Of a DNA stretch of 54,181 nucleotides, positions 26,894-35,230 are shown one piece after another. The stretch is from DAIMFL01 sp964372215. GTDB taxonomy: Bacteria; Pseudomonadota; Alphaproteobacteria; Dongiales; Dongiaceae. The translations under genes were made by a program, and so were the position numbers. Where the stretch lies: positions 1 through 54,181 of the forward strand of contig CAYJQC010000028.1 in NCBI GenBank assembly GCA_964372215.1, in the 5' to 3' direction. The notes beneath the pieces are model-generated. The model was given only the letters and a program-made list of their open reading frames with translations, did no database searches and was not told the origin of the DNA. Positions within the stretch are counted from its first letter, which is position 1. Each line of letters opens with the position of its first letter.

Positions 26894-27280
26894 ATGATCG
26901 ATCATCTCTCGCTCGGCGTGACCGACCTCCGGCGGTCGCAGGGCTTCTACGACAAGGTGCTGGCGACCCTCGGCGCGCGCCGGGTCTACGATCTCGACGG
27001 CGCCTCGGGCTACGGCATCGATCCCGAGCACCCGGTGTTCTGGCTGGGCTATCCCCTGGCCGAGGGCCACCGGGCGCAGCCCTGCGCCGGCAGCCACATC
27101 GCCTTCGCGGCCGGCAGCCGGGCCGTTGTCGACGCCTTCTACGCGGCGGCGATCGCCGCCGGCGGCACCGACAACGGCAAGCCGGGCCTGCGGCCCGAGT
27201 ACCACCCGAGCTATTACGGCGCCTTCGTGCTCGATCCCGACGGCCACGCCATCGAGGCGGTGTGCCACCGGCCGGAATGA
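26894..27280 (+). CDS. VOC family protein (glyoxalase/dioxygenase superfamily)
   Basis: 128 residues, a single vicinal-oxygen-chelate module pair: MIDHLSLGVTDLRRSQGFYDKVLATLG at the start, HIAFAAGSRAVVDAFYAAA in the middle and YGAFVLDPDGHAIEAVCH at the end. Metal-ligand candidates are His4, the His of SHIAF and the Glu of AIEAV. Substrate unknown. It starts 19 bases after ffh, interrupting the usual ffh-rpsP adjacency, and is followed by a repeat cluster. Confidence 0.85.
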   Translation: MIDHLSLGVTDLRRSQGFYDKVLATLGARRVYDLDGASGYGIDPEHPVFWLGYPLAEGHRAQPCAGSHIAFAAGSRAVVDAFYAAAIAAGGTDNGKPGLRPEYHPSYYGAFVLDPDGHAIEAVCHRPE

Positions 27281-27310
27281 GCGAGATGGACCGACCCAGA
27301 GATTGCCGCC

Positions 27311-27428
27311 TCATCCTTCGACAGGCTCATCCTTCGACAGGCTCATCCTTCGACAGGCTCATCCTTCGACAGGCTCAGGATGAGGCTGAACCGATGAGGT
27401 CCTCATGCTGAGCTTGTCGAAGCATGGG
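27311..27428. repeat. REP-like repeat with 16-bp tandem array
   Basis: TCATCCTTCGACAGGC is repeated four times without spacers at 27311-27374, then runs into TCAGGATGAGG. An inverted-orientation copy, CCTCATGCTGAGCTTGTCGA, follows at 27401-27420. The same paired, inward-facing arrangement recurs upstream of leuB and upstream of the MaoC gene. Each time it occupies the gap just before a gene. Confidence 0.85.
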
Positions 27429-27481
27429 GACCGGTACGATGCGAGCCACAATCGATACGCAAACCGAGGAGTGACTGACAG

Positions 27482-27850
27482 ATGTCCCTGAAGATCCGGC
27501 TGGCGCGCGGCGGCGCCAAGAAGCGTCCGTTCTACCGCATCGTGATCGCCGACTCGCGGTCCCCGCGCGACGGCCGCTTCATCGAGAAGATCGGCACCTT
27601 CAACCCGATGCTGAAGAAGGACGACGAGCAACGCATCGTGCTCGACGTCGAGCGGGCCAAGCATTGGCTGGGCAATGGCGCCACGCCGAGCGACCGGGTC
27701 GCGCTGTTCCTGGCCGATGCCGGGCTGATGGCGAAGCCGGCCAAGCGCGACCAGTCCAAGCAGCACCTGCCCAAGGCTAAGGCGCAGGAGCGCCTGAAGG
27801 CGACCGAGGAAGCGGCCAAGAAGGCGGCCGAGGGCGGCGCATCCGCCTGA
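27482..27850 (+). CDS. rpsP: 30S ribosomal protein bS16
   Basis: 122 residues. The conserved core is MSLKIRLARGGAKKRPFYRI, VIADSRSPRDGRFIEKIGTF and LDVERAKHWLGNGATPSDRV. The Lys/Ala-rich C-terminal extension (KAQERLKATEEAAKKAAEGG) is common in alphaproteobacterial S16. GAGGAG lies upstream of the ATG. Start of the rpsP-rimM-trmD-rplS operon. Confidence 0.97.
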   Translation: MSLKIRLARGGAKKRPFYRIVIADSRSPRDGRFIEKIGTFNPMLKKDDEQRIVLDVERAKHWLGNGATPSDRVALFLADAGLMAKPAKRDQSKQHLPKAKAQERLKATEEAAKKAAEGGASA

Positions 27851-27879
27851 CGGCGGGTGGCCGGTCCGGGGGCCGCGCG

Positions 27880-28455
27880 GTGAGCGCGCCGCGCCTGCTG
27901 GTCGGCGTCGTCGCCGGCCCCCATGGCGTGCGCGGCCTGGTAAAGGTCCGGAGCTTCACGGCCGAGCCCGTCGACCTCGCGGCCTATGGCCCGCTCACCG
28001 ACGAGGGCGGCGGCCGGCGGCTGACGCTCGCGGTGCTGTCGGCGGCCGGCGGGACGCCCGGTTCCCTGGTGTGCCGGATCGAAGGGGTCGCCGACCGCGA
28101 CGCGGCGGCGGCGCTAAAGGGGCTGCGGCTCTATGTCGAGCGCAGCGCGCTGCCCGAGCTGGCGGCGGCCGAGGACTACTACCAGGCCGACCTGATCGGG
28201 CTGCGGGCCGAGCTGGCCGATGGCAGCCCGTTCGGCCGGGTGATGGCGGTGCAGAATTTCGGTGCCGGCGACATCCTGGAGATCGAGCGGGCGGCGGATG
28301 CCGGCGCCCGGCCGGCGGTGGTGGCGCTGCCGTTCACCCGGGCGGCGGTGCCGGTGGTCGACCTCGCCGGCGGACGGGTGGTGGTCGAACCGCCACCCGG
28401 GCTGCTGGAGCCGGGCGGGCCGGCGGATGACGGCGAGGCCGGGAAAGGAAGCTGA
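27880..28455 (+). CDS. rimM: Ribosome maturation factor RimM
   Basis: 191 residues, starting at GTG. The N-terminal RimM domain opens with LLVGVVAGPHGVRGLVKVRSF, and the PRC-barrel half contains YYQADLIGLRA and FGAGDILEIERAA. It assists 30S head assembly. 29 bases after rpsP and three bases before trmD, in the canonical order. Confidence 0.95.
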   Translation: MSAPRLLVGVVAGPHGVRGLVKVRSFTAEPVDLAAYGPLTDEGGGRRLTLAVLSAAGGTPGSLVCRIEGVADRDAAAALKGLRLYVERSALPELAAAEDYYQADLIGLRAELADGSPFGRVMAVQNFGAGDILEIERAADAGARPAVVALPFTRAAVPVVDLAGGRVVVEPPPGLLEPGGPADDGEAGKGS

Positions 28456-28458
28456 GCG

Positions 28459-29229
28459 ATGGCGCAACGGCCGGCCCCAGGCGGCGCTCCGTGGCGGGCC
28501 GCGGTGCTGACCCTGTTTCCCGAAATGTTCCCGGGTCCGCTCGGGATTTCCCTGGCCGGAAAGGCCCTGGAAAGCGGGATTTGGGCGCTGGAAACAGTGG
28601 ACATCCGGGGTTTCGCGAGCGATAAACACCGCTCCGTCGACGACACTCCCTTCGGCGGCGGCCCCGGCATGGTCATGCGGCCCGACGTGGTGGACGCGGC
28701 GATCGGGGCGGCAATCGACGGGCGGCCGGAAGCCGGACCGGCGATCTACCTCAGCCCGCGCGGCCGACTGCTCACCCAGGAGGTGGTGCGGGAGCTGGCG
28801 GCGCGGCCGGCGATCACGGTGCTGTGCGGGCGCTACGAGGGAGTGGACGAGCGGGTGCTGGAGGCGCGGGGCGTCGATGAGATCAGCCTCGGCGACTTCA
28901 TCCTGTCGGGCGGCGAGCCGGCAGCGATCGCCCTGATCGACGCGGTGGTCAGGCTGCTGCCCGGGGTGCTGGGCGCGCCGGCCGGGCTCGAGGACGAGAG
29001 TTTCGAACGGGGATTGCTCGAATATCCCCATTACACGCGACCCGCCGACTGGCAGGGGCGCACGGTGCCGGAGGTGCTGCTCTCCGGCCACCACGAACGG
29101 ATCGCGGCGTGGCGCCTCCGCCAGGCCGAGGAAGCGACGAGGGCCCGACGGCCCGACCTGTGGGAACGCTACCAGGCGGCCCAGGGTTCGGGATCAGGCG
29201 GGCGAGACAAAGAAGGAACGAAGCGATGA
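28459..29229 (+). CDS. trmD: tRNA (guanine-37-N1)-methyltransferase
   Basis: 256 residues. It methylates G37 of tRNAs reading codons starting with C (and some others), using SAM through the trefoil-knot fold. Motifs: LTLFPEMFPGPLGISLAGKA, DDTPFGGGPGMVMRPDVV, LLCGRYEGVDERVLE-like VLCGRYEGVDERVLEA, and EISLGDFILSGGEPAA. The C-terminal domain has HYTRPADWQGRTVPEVLLSG. The stop overlaps the rplS start (ATGA). Confidence 0.97.
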   Translation: MAQRPAPGGAPWRAAVLTLFPEMFPGPLGISLAGKALESGIWALETVDIRGFASDKHRSVDDTPFGGGPGMVMRPDVVDAAIGAAIDGRPEAGPAIYLSPRGRLLTQEVVRELAARPAITVLCGRYEGVDERVLEARGVDEISLGDFILSGGEPAAIALIDAVVRLLPGVLGAPAGLEDESFERGLLEYPHYTRPADWQGRTVPEVLLSGHHERIAAWRLRQAEEATRARRPDLWERYQAAQGSGSGGRDKEGTKR

Positions 29230-29633
29230 CCACGATCCTCGAGCTCGAGCGGGAGCAGATCGCCAAGCTGACCGCCAACGGCCCGGTGCCCACGTTCGGC
29301 CCCGGCGACACGCTGCGCGTCAACGTGAAGGTGGTGGAAGGCACGCGCGAGCGCGTGCAGGCCTTCGAGGGCGTGTGCATCGCCCGCAAGAACGCCGGGC
29401 TGCACTCCTCCTTCACGGTGCGCAAGATCTCTTACGGCGAGGGCGTCGAGCGCGTGTTCCCGCTGTACAGCCCGCGCATCGCCTCGGTCGAGGTGGTACG
29501 CCATGGCGACGTCCGGCGCGCCAAGCTCTATTACCTGCGCGGCCGGCGCGGCAAGTCGGCGCGCATCGCCGACAACACCACCACTCGTCCCGATCGCGGC
29601 GGCGGCGAGCCGGCGCACGCCGCGGCCGCGTAA
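29226..29633 (+). CDS. rplS: 50S ribosomal protein bL19
   Basis: 135 residues. Conserved L19 segments: FGPGDTLRVNVKVVEGTRER, VQAFEGVCIARKN, FTVRKISYGEGVERVFPLYS and RAKLYYLRGRRGKSARI. The C-terminal tail (RPDRGGGEPAHAAAA) is a lineage-specific extension. Translationally coupled to trmD by a 4-base overlap. A GC hairpin follows at 29647-29667. Confidence 0.97.
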   Translation: MTTILELEREQIAKLTANGPVPTFGPGDTLRVNVKVVEGTRERVQAFEGVCIARKNAGLHSSFTVRKISYGEGVERVFPLYSPRIASVEVVRHGDVRRAKLYYLRGRRGKSARIADNTTTRPDRGGGEPAHAAAA

Positions 29634-29646
29634 AGCTGCGCGGCGC

Positions 29647-29667
29647 GGCCCCGCAGCGCGCGGGGCC
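29647..29667 (+). terminator. GC hairpin after rplS, possible terminator
   Basis: GGCCCCGC at 29647-29654 pairs with GCGGGGCC at 29660-29667 over a 5-base loop, 13 bases after the rplS stop. There is no following T run, so it may be a weak terminator or an mRNA-stabilising stem before leuC. Confidence 0.35.
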
Positions 29668-29762
29668 ACGGCTCAGACCGGTTTCGAACGCGCGGCCGCC
29701 GGTCCGATATCGGCGGCCGTCGGCATTTAGGGACGTTGACGAGCGCAATGGTGGGAACGGCA

Positions 29763-31169
29763 ATGGCCAAGCCACGCACCCTGTTCGACAAGATCTGGGA
29801 CAGCCATCTGGTGGACCGTCAGGACGACGGCACCTGCCTCATCTACATCGATCGCCATCTCGTGCACGAGGTGACGTCGCCGCAGGCCTTCGAGGGCCTG
29901 CGCAGCACCGGGCGCCAGGTCCGGCGCGCCCAGGCGACGCTCGCCGTCGCCGACCACAACGTGCCGACCACCGACCGCAGCAAGGGCATCGTCGAGCCGG
30001 AGTCGCGCATCCAGGTCGAAACGCTGGAGAAGAACTGCGCCGAGTTCGGCGTGCCCTACTTCTCGATGAACGACATCCGCCAGGGCATCGTCCACATCAT
30101 CGGGCCGGAGCAGGGCTTCACCCTGCCCGGCATGACCATCGTCTGCGGCGACAGCCACACCGCGACCCACGGCGCCTTCGGCGCGCTGGCCTTCGGCATC
30201 GGCACCTCGGAGGTCGAGCATGTGCTGGCCACCCAGACCCTGATCCAGCGCCCGGCCAAGAACATGCGCATCAGCGTCGAGGGCGATCTGCCGCCAGGCG
30301 TCACCGCCAAGGACCTGGTGCTCGCCATCATCGGCCGGATCGGCACCGCCGGCGGCACCGGCCATGTCATCGAATATGCCGGCAAGGCGGTGCAGGCCCT
30401 GTCGATGGAAGGCCGCATGACGGTCTGCAACATGACGATCGAGGCCGGCGCGCGCGCCGGGCTGATCGCGCCCGACGAGACCACCTTCGCCTATGTCAAG
30501 GGCCGGCCGCTGGCGCCGAAGGCCGGGGCCTGGGAACAGGCGGTCGAATACTGGAAGACGTTGCCCTCCGATCCCGGCGCGACCTACGACACCGAAGTGG
30601 TGCTGAAGGCCGCCGAGATCGTGCCGCAGGTGACCTGGGGCACCAGCCCGGAGGACGTGCTGCCGATTTCCGCGCGGGTGCCCGATCCCCGGGCGGCCAA
30701 GGACGACAGCAAGCGCAAGTCGATGGAGCGGTCGCTCGAATACATGGGCCTCGTCGCCGGCACGCCGCTTGCCGAGGTGAAAATCGACCGGGTGTTCATC
30801 GGCTCCTGCACCAACGGACGGATCGAGGATCTGCGCGCCGCGGCGGCGATCGCCAAGGGCCGCAAGGTCGCCGCCGGCGTGCAGGCGATGGTGGTGCCGG
30901 GCTCCGGCCTGGTGAAGCACCAGGCGGAGGAGGAGGGTCTCGACCAGGTGTTCGTCGCGGCCGGCTTCGAATGGCGTGAGCCGGGCTGCTCCATGTGCCT
31001 GGCGATGAACGCCGACCGGCTCGAGCCGGGCGAGCGCTGCGCCTCGACCTCGAACCGCAATTTCGAGGGCCGCCAGGGCCGCGGCGGCCGCACCCACCTG
31101 ATGAGCCCGGCCATGGCGGTGGCGGCGGCGGTCACCGGCCGCCTGACCGACGTGCGCGACCTGGTCTGA
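29763..31169 (+). CDS. leuC: 3-isopropylmalate dehydratase large subunit
   Basis: 468 residues. The aconitase-family [4Fe-4S] subunit isomerises 2- to 3-isopropylmalate in leucine synthesis with LeuD. Cluster Cys residues are in IGSCTNGRIEDLRAAA and EPGCSMCLAMNADRL. Other conserved regions are TLFDKIWDSHLV at the start and VCGDSHTATHGAFGALAFGI. ATG 29763 is chosen because GGGAACGGC precedes it; an in-frame ATG at 29748 would add five residues. leuD lies 4 kb further on, separated by six unrelated genes. Confidence 0.96.
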   Translation: MAKPRTLFDKIWDSHLVDRQDDGTCLIYIDRHLVHEVTSPQAFEGLRSTGRQVRRAQATLAVADHNVPTTDRSKGIVEPESRIQVETLEKNCAEFGVPYFSMNDIRQGIVHIIGPEQGFTLPGMTIVCGDSHTATHGAFGALAFGIGTSEVEHVLATQTLIQRPAKNMRISVEGDLPPGVTAKDLVLAIIGRIGTAGGTGHVIEYAGKAVQALSMEGRMTVCNMTIEAGARAGLIAPDETTFAYVKGRPLAPKAGAWEQAVEYWKTLPSDPGATYDTEVVLKAAEIVPQVTWGTSPEDVLPISARVPDPRAAKDDSKRKSMERSLEYMGLVAGTPLAEVKIDRVFIGSCTNGRIEDLRAAAAIAKGRKVAAGVQAMVVPGSGLVKHQAEEEGLDQVFVAAGFEWREPGCSMCLAMNADRLEPGERCASTSNRNFEGRQGRGGRTHLMSPAMAVAAAVTGRLTDVRDLV

Positions 31170-31178
31170 AGATCCGGC

Positions 31179-31664
31179 ATGACGGCGGGTCGGTGGGATT
31201 TCGCGATCCGGCCGGCGGCGCTCGACGATGCGCCGGCGATCCGGCGCGCTCATGAAGGTTCGATCCGCGGCCTCGGCCCGCTGGCCTATGCGCCCGACGA
31301 GGTCGAGAGCTGGGTCGGCGTGCTCAGCGACGACAAGTACCGCGCGGCCATGCTGACAGGCGAGCGCTTCAATGTCGCCGACGCCATGGCGGACGGCGTG
31401 ATCGCCTTCTGCGGCTGGATCGGCGACGAGGTGAAGGGGCTCTACGTCGTGCCGTCCTGGGCGCGGCGCGGCGTCGGCTCGGCGCTGCTGCGCGCGGCCG
31501 AGGCGGACATCGCCGCCGCCGGCCACCGCCTGATCCGCATCGGCGCCACCCTGGTCGGCCGGCCGTTCTATCAGGCCCACGGCTATGAAGTGGTCCATCA
31601 TCAGCGCTGGAAGACCCGCGGCGGGCTGATGATCGACACGGTCGACATGGAGAAGGCGGTGTAG
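31179..31664 (+). CDS. GNAT family N-acetyltransferase
   Basis: 161 residues. It starts FAIRPAALDDAPAIRRAHEG and contains the acetyl-CoA pyrophosphate-binding motif A as VVPSWARRGVGSALLRAAE, followed by GRPFYQAHGYEVVHH. Acceptor unknown. It starts nine bases after leuC and is probably co-transcribed. Confidence 0.88.
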   Translation: MTAGRWDFAIRPAALDDAPAIRRAHEGSIRGLGPLAYAPDEVESWVGVLSDDKYRAAMLTGERFNVADAMADGVIAFCGWIGDEVKGLYVVPSWARRGVGSALLRAAEADIAAAGHRLIRIGATLVGRPFYQAHGYEVVHHQRWKTRGGLMIDTVDMEKAV

Positions 31665-31837
31665 CTTGCCGCCCCGGGGGACCCCTCCGGCTCAGTACGG
31701 TGCAGGCCCTGCGTCGGCCGCGCGTCGACGAGGATCCGGAGTTCCACGGCGGAATCTGACCGCCTGGGCCATGTATCGCGCGGTCGCTGTCGCGGTTTCC
31801 TGCGGCCGAATGCCGCTGGCCTTTCGCAGGGACCCAT

Positions 31838-31855
31838 CGTCAGGCTGCCGTCAGG
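31838..31855. promoter_or_regulatory. Direct repeat with 11-bp spacing, candidate OmpR-family site
   Basis: CGTCAGG occurs at 31838-31844 and again at 31849-31855, start to start 11 bases. Head-to-tail half-sites one helical turn apart are the typical target of OmpR/PhoB-family regulators. It lies 74 bases upstream of the small exported protein gene, which in turn lies just upstream of an OmpR-type response regulator/kinase pair. Autoregulation of the whole locus is inferred. Confidence 0.4.
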
Positions 31856-31928
31856 TGGCGCGGGCAGTGTCCCTCCGTCGCCGGCGCCCCGTCGCGGGGC
31901 CCGGATCCCAGTCGGAGAGAGATCCATC

Positions 31929-32225
31929 ATGACCCTGCTTCCCACCGCAATTCGAACCCTCGCCGCCGCCGCCTCCGCGACCCTGGCCGCCCTGCTCCTC
32001 GCCGGTTCCCTTGCCGCGCCGGCCGCCGCCGACAGCTCCGACGATTGCGCCGCCGCGATCACCAAGCTGACGCCGATGGCGGAGCAGCTGACCGACGCCG
32101 GCAAGAAGACCGACGTCGAAAGGCTGCTGAAGCAGGCCCACGAGGAGCTGGTGACCGAGGGCGATCCCGAGGAATGCATGGACAAGGTCGCCGATGCCAA
32201 GGACGTGCTCGGCGCCGCCGACTGA
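31929..32225 (+). CDS. Small exported protein
   Basis: 98 residues with a strong signal peptide (TLAALLLAGSLAAPAAA, cleavage before DSSDD). The mature chain of about 63 residues is helical and acidic and has two Cys (DDCAAAITK, EECMDKVAD) that could form a disulfide pairing two helices. Family not recognised. It stands between leuC-GNAT and the two-component genes and is preceded by an OmpR-type direct repeat, suggesting it is a target of, or accessory to, that system. Confidence 0.65.
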   Translation: MTLLPTAIRTLAAAASATLAALLLAGSLAAPAAADSSDDCAAAITKLTPMAEQLTDAGKKTDVERLLKQAHEELVTEGDPEECMDKVADAKDVLGAAD

Positions 32226-32445
32226 CGCGAACCCCGGCCACCCTCGACGGAGCAGAACCCGATCCGACCCATCTGAAAGACCCCCCGTCGCCCAAGTTCC
32301 CCGCCAGGCACCGCGGCGCCTGGCGGCGGCTTGCGTCGGCCGCAAATCGGGGAATGATGCTGGTGTCGCGGCCCGCCGGCCGGTAAACCCGGGCCGGCGC
32401 CAAGGCCGATCATTCCCACGTCATTCACGGGAGTCACCACCGTCG

Positions 32446-33123
32446 ATGCGGCTGCTCCTGGTCGAAGATAACGAGCGACTCTCCGGCTTCGTCGCCACCG
32501 GGCTGCGCGCCGCCGGCTTCACCGTCGACGTCGTCGCCCTGGCCGAGGAGGCGCAGGCCGCGCTCGACACCACCCGCTACGACACCGTGCTGCTCGATCT
32601 CGGCCTGCCCGATGCCGACGGCATGGCCGTGCTGCGGGCGCTGCGCCAGGCACGCAACCCGGTGCCGGTGCTGATCCTGACCGCCCGCGACGGCGTCGAC
32701 GACCGGGTCGCCGGGCTCGACGCCGGGGCCGACGACTATGTGCTGAAGCCGTTCGCGATCAACGAGCTGATCGCCCGGGTGAAGGCGCTGCTGCGACGGC
32801 CCGGCGGCGCGCTCGGGCTGGTGCTGGAATCCGGCAACATGCGCTTCGACACGGTCGCGCGAAGTCTCGAGGTCGCCGGCCGTCCCGTGCTGCTGGCGCG
32901 CCGCGAGCTGGCGCTGCTCGAAATGCTGATGCGGCGCGCCGGCCGCGTCGTGGCCAAGGACGCGCTCGAGGAGGGGCTGTACGGATTCGAGCAGGAAATC
33001 GGCTCCAACTCGCTCGAGGTCCATGTCTCGCGGCTGCGCAAGCGGCTGGCCGCGGCACAGGCCGGCTCCACGATTCAGACGGTACGCGGGGTCGGCTATC
33101 TCCTGGTCGAGGACGCCGCGTGA
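32446..33123 (+). CDS. OmpR-family response regulator
   Basis: 225 residues. Receiver domain: MRLLLVEDNERLSG with acidic pocket, phosphorylated Asp in DTVLLDLGLPDADGM and Lys in YVLKPFAINEL. The C-terminal winged helix ends in SNSLEVHVSRLRKRL and TIQTVRGVGYLL. The ATG at 32446 starts the receiver fold directly; GGGAG is about 14 bases upstream. Upstream in-frame extension is not family-like. Its stop overlaps the kinase GTG start. Confidence 0.93.
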   Translation: MRLLLVEDNERLSGFVATGLRAAGFTVDVVALAEEAQAALDTTRYDTVLLDLGLPDADGMAVLRALRQARNPVPVLILTARDGVDDRVAGLDAGADDYVLKPFAINELIARVKALLRRPGGALGLVLESGNMRFDTVARSLEVAGRPVLLARRELALLEMLMRRAGRVVAKDALEEGLYGFEQEIGSNSLEVHVSRLRKRLAAAQAGSTIQTVRGVGYLLVEDAA

Positions 33124-34466
33124 CCGCGCCGTTCGCCGGTGCGCCGTCGCTCCAGCGCCGGCTGGCCTGGCGGCTCGGCACGCTGTTCGTGGTCATGCTG
33201 CTGATCGCCGGTGCCGTCATGTTCCTGCGCTACCGCGACGGCGGCGAACTGCCGGTCGACCGCCTGAACGACGAGCTCACCCTGGTGATCGACGCCCTGT
33301 CGGCCGGCCCCGACGGGGCGCTCCGGCTCGCGTTCCAGGACGAGCCGCCGGGCTTCGACTTTCTGGTGGTCGGTGCCGGCGGGCATGAGCTGCTGATCTC
33401 GCGGCCCGCGGCCCGCGCGCTGTTCGATCCGCTGCCGGCGGGCTGGAGCGCCGGCGTGTTTCGCGATACCGACGCCGCCGGTGGCCAGGATGTGGTCGGG
33501 GCCTATCGGCGGGTCGACCTGGCATCCGGTCTGGTGCTGGTGCAGATCGCGGAACTCGAGAGCGCCGAGGGGCGGGCGCTGCGCGGCATCGTCGAGGAAT
33601 GGGCGGAGGACGTGCTGCCCGTGCTGCTACCGTTCCTGCTGGCGACCCTGGCGATCGCCCTGGTCACCATCCGGCGCAGCCTGGCGCCGCTCAGCAATGC
33701 CGCGCGCCGGGCCGCGGCAATCGCGCCGGCGGCGACCGACGTGCGCCTGCCCGAGGCCGGACTGCCGCGCGAAGTTGCGCCCCTGGTCCATGCCGTCAAC
33801 GCGGCACTGGAGCGCCTCGACCGCGGGTTCCGGCACCAGCGCGAATTCACCGCCGACGCGGCGCACGAGCTCAGGACCCCGATCGCGATCCTGGCGGCCC
33901 ATCTCGATTCCCTCGAGGATCGCGCCGTCGCCGCGTCGCTGCGCAGCGATGTCGAGCGCATGGCCCATCTGGTCGACCAGATGCTGGCGATCGCCCGGCT
34001 CGAGGCGCTGACCATCGCGCCCGACGAGGCCGCCGACCTGCACGCGATCGCGGTCGACGTCGCCGCCTCGCTGGCGCCGTTCGCGCTCCGGCGCCGGCGC
34101 GCCATCGAGGTGACCGGGACCGGCGGCCCGGTCATGGTGCATGGCAATGCCGAGGCCCTGCGCCAGGCGGTCCGCAACCTGGCGGAGAACGCCCTGCGCC
34201 ATACCGCCGAGGCGACCGTGGTCACGCTCGAGGTCGGCCGCCAGCCGCCGGCGGTCAGCGTGCGCGACCACGGGCCCGGCGTTCCGCCGGACCGGCGCGC
34301 CGACATCTTCCGGCGCTTCTGGCGGGCCGACCGCAGCAGCCGGACCGGCGCCGGGCTGGGCCTCGCCATCGTCTCGCGCATCGCCGCCGCCCATGGCGGG
34401 CGGGTCGAGATCGACGACCCGCCGGGCGGCGGCGCCCGCTTCACTCTGCGCCTGCCGGCCGCGTGA
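33120..34466 (+). CDS. Membrane sensor histidine kinase
   Basis: 448 residues from a GTG overlapping the regulator stop. First membrane segment about residues 19-37 (GTLFVVMLLIAGAVMFL), periplasmic sensor of about 125 residues, second segment about 162-185 (LPVLLPFLLATLAIALVTI). A HAMP-like linker follows, then HisKA with the phospho-His in FTADAAHELRTPIAILA. ATPase motifs: NLAENALRHTAE, DHGPGVPPD, GAGLGLAIVSRIAAAHGG. QseC/TctE-like architecture. The signal is unknown. Confidence 0.92.
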   Translation: MTAPFAGAPSLQRRLAWRLGTLFVVMLLIAGAVMFLRYRDGGELPVDRLNDELTLVIDALSAGPDGALRLAFQDEPPGFDFLVVGAGGHELLISRPAARALFDPLPAGWSAGVFRDTDAAGGQDVVGAYRRVDLASGLVLVQIAELESAEGRALRGIVEEWAEDVLPVLLPFLLATLAIALVTIRRSLAPLSNAARRAAAIAPAATDVRLPEAGLPREVAPLVHAVNAALERLDRGFRHQREFTADAAHELRTPIAILAAHLDSLEDRAVAASLRSDVERMAHLVDQMLAIARLEALTIAPDEAADLHAIAVDVAASLAPFALRRRRAIEVTGTGGPVMVHGNAEALRQAVRNLAENALRHTAEATVVTLEVGRQPPAVSVRDHGPGVPPDRRADIFRRFWRADRSSRTGAGLGLAIVSRIAAAHGGRVEIDDPPGGGARFTLRLPAA

Positions 34467-34569
34467 CGGCGGGTCACAGGCCGCCCGCATCGGCACCCCT
34501 GTGCGGGCTCCCCACGCTGCGCTAGAGTCGCTGCCGGTCGGATCGTCGACCGTTGGGGAGGGGGCCTAC

Positions 34570-35031
34570 ATGCACTACGCCGGATTCTGGCGCCGTTTCG
34601 GCGCCTACATCGTCGACTCCATCATTCTCACGATCGGGCTCGGCATCGTCTTTTTTGTCCTGAACATGGTCGGCCTGCAGATTCTCGAGACGGCCGACTA
34701 CAGCGCCGACGCCGACGAGCTTTCCGCCGCGGCCGCATTCAGCCTCAGTCCGGTGGCGACGATCATCCTGATCGCGGTCAGCATCCTGTACTTCCCGGTG
34801 CTGGAAAGCTCCGCGATGCAGGCCACGCCGGGCAAGCTCGCGCTCGGCATCAAGGTGACCGACCTGCAGGGCAACCGCATCAGCTTCCTGCGTTCGCTCG
34901 GCCGCAACCTGGGGAAGATCGTCTCGAGCATCATCCTCTGCATCGGCTACATCATGGCCGGCTTCACCGCCCGGAAGCAGGCGCTGCACGACATCATGGC
35001 CGGCTGCCTGGTGCTGGCGAAGCCGGCCTAG
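34570..35031 (+). CDS. RDD family membrane protein
   Basis: 153 residues with the RDD pattern: FWRRFGAYIVDSIILTIGLG (Arg-Asp pair at the first membrane segment), a second segment SPVATIILIAVSILYFPV, then TPGKLALGIKVTD and a third segment IILCIGYIMAGFT ending in ARKQALHDIMAGCLV. Proteins of this family are inner-membrane and of unclear role. GGAGGGGGCC precedes the ATG. It follows the kinase gene by about 100 bases, so it may belong to the same transcription unit. Confidence 0.87.
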   Translation: MHYAGFWRRFGAYIVDSIILTIGLGIVFFVLNMVGLQILETADYSADADELSAAAAFSLSPVATIILIAVSILYFPVLESSAMQATPGKLALGIKVTDLQGNRISFLRSLGRNLGKIVSSIILCIGYIMAGFTARKQALHDIMAGCLVLAKPA

Positions 35032-35138
35032 GGGTACGCCCGCCGGCAGCGCGGCAACGCGGCGGGGCCTGATCCGCCGCGTCGTGCCGCATAGGGATTG
35101 CCCGCCGGCCCGGTAGGGGCGGTGGGCGGGCCGCGCTC

Positions 35139-35167
35139 TTGGATTCCCCGGCGATCGGGGCTATACC
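35139..35167 (+). promoter_or_regulatory. Candidate promoter for leuD-leuB
   Basis: TTGGAT at 35139-35144 and TATACC at 35162-35167 are separated by 17 bases, 63 bases before the leuD ATG. The match is moderate. The location after a GC-rich gap supports independent transcription of leuD, apart from leuC. Confidence 0.4.
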
Positions 35168-35230
35168 CTGGCGGTCCTGCCCGGCCGCCGGGCCGGGGCC
35201 GACCGCGGCACGGAAATCCGACGGAAACCC

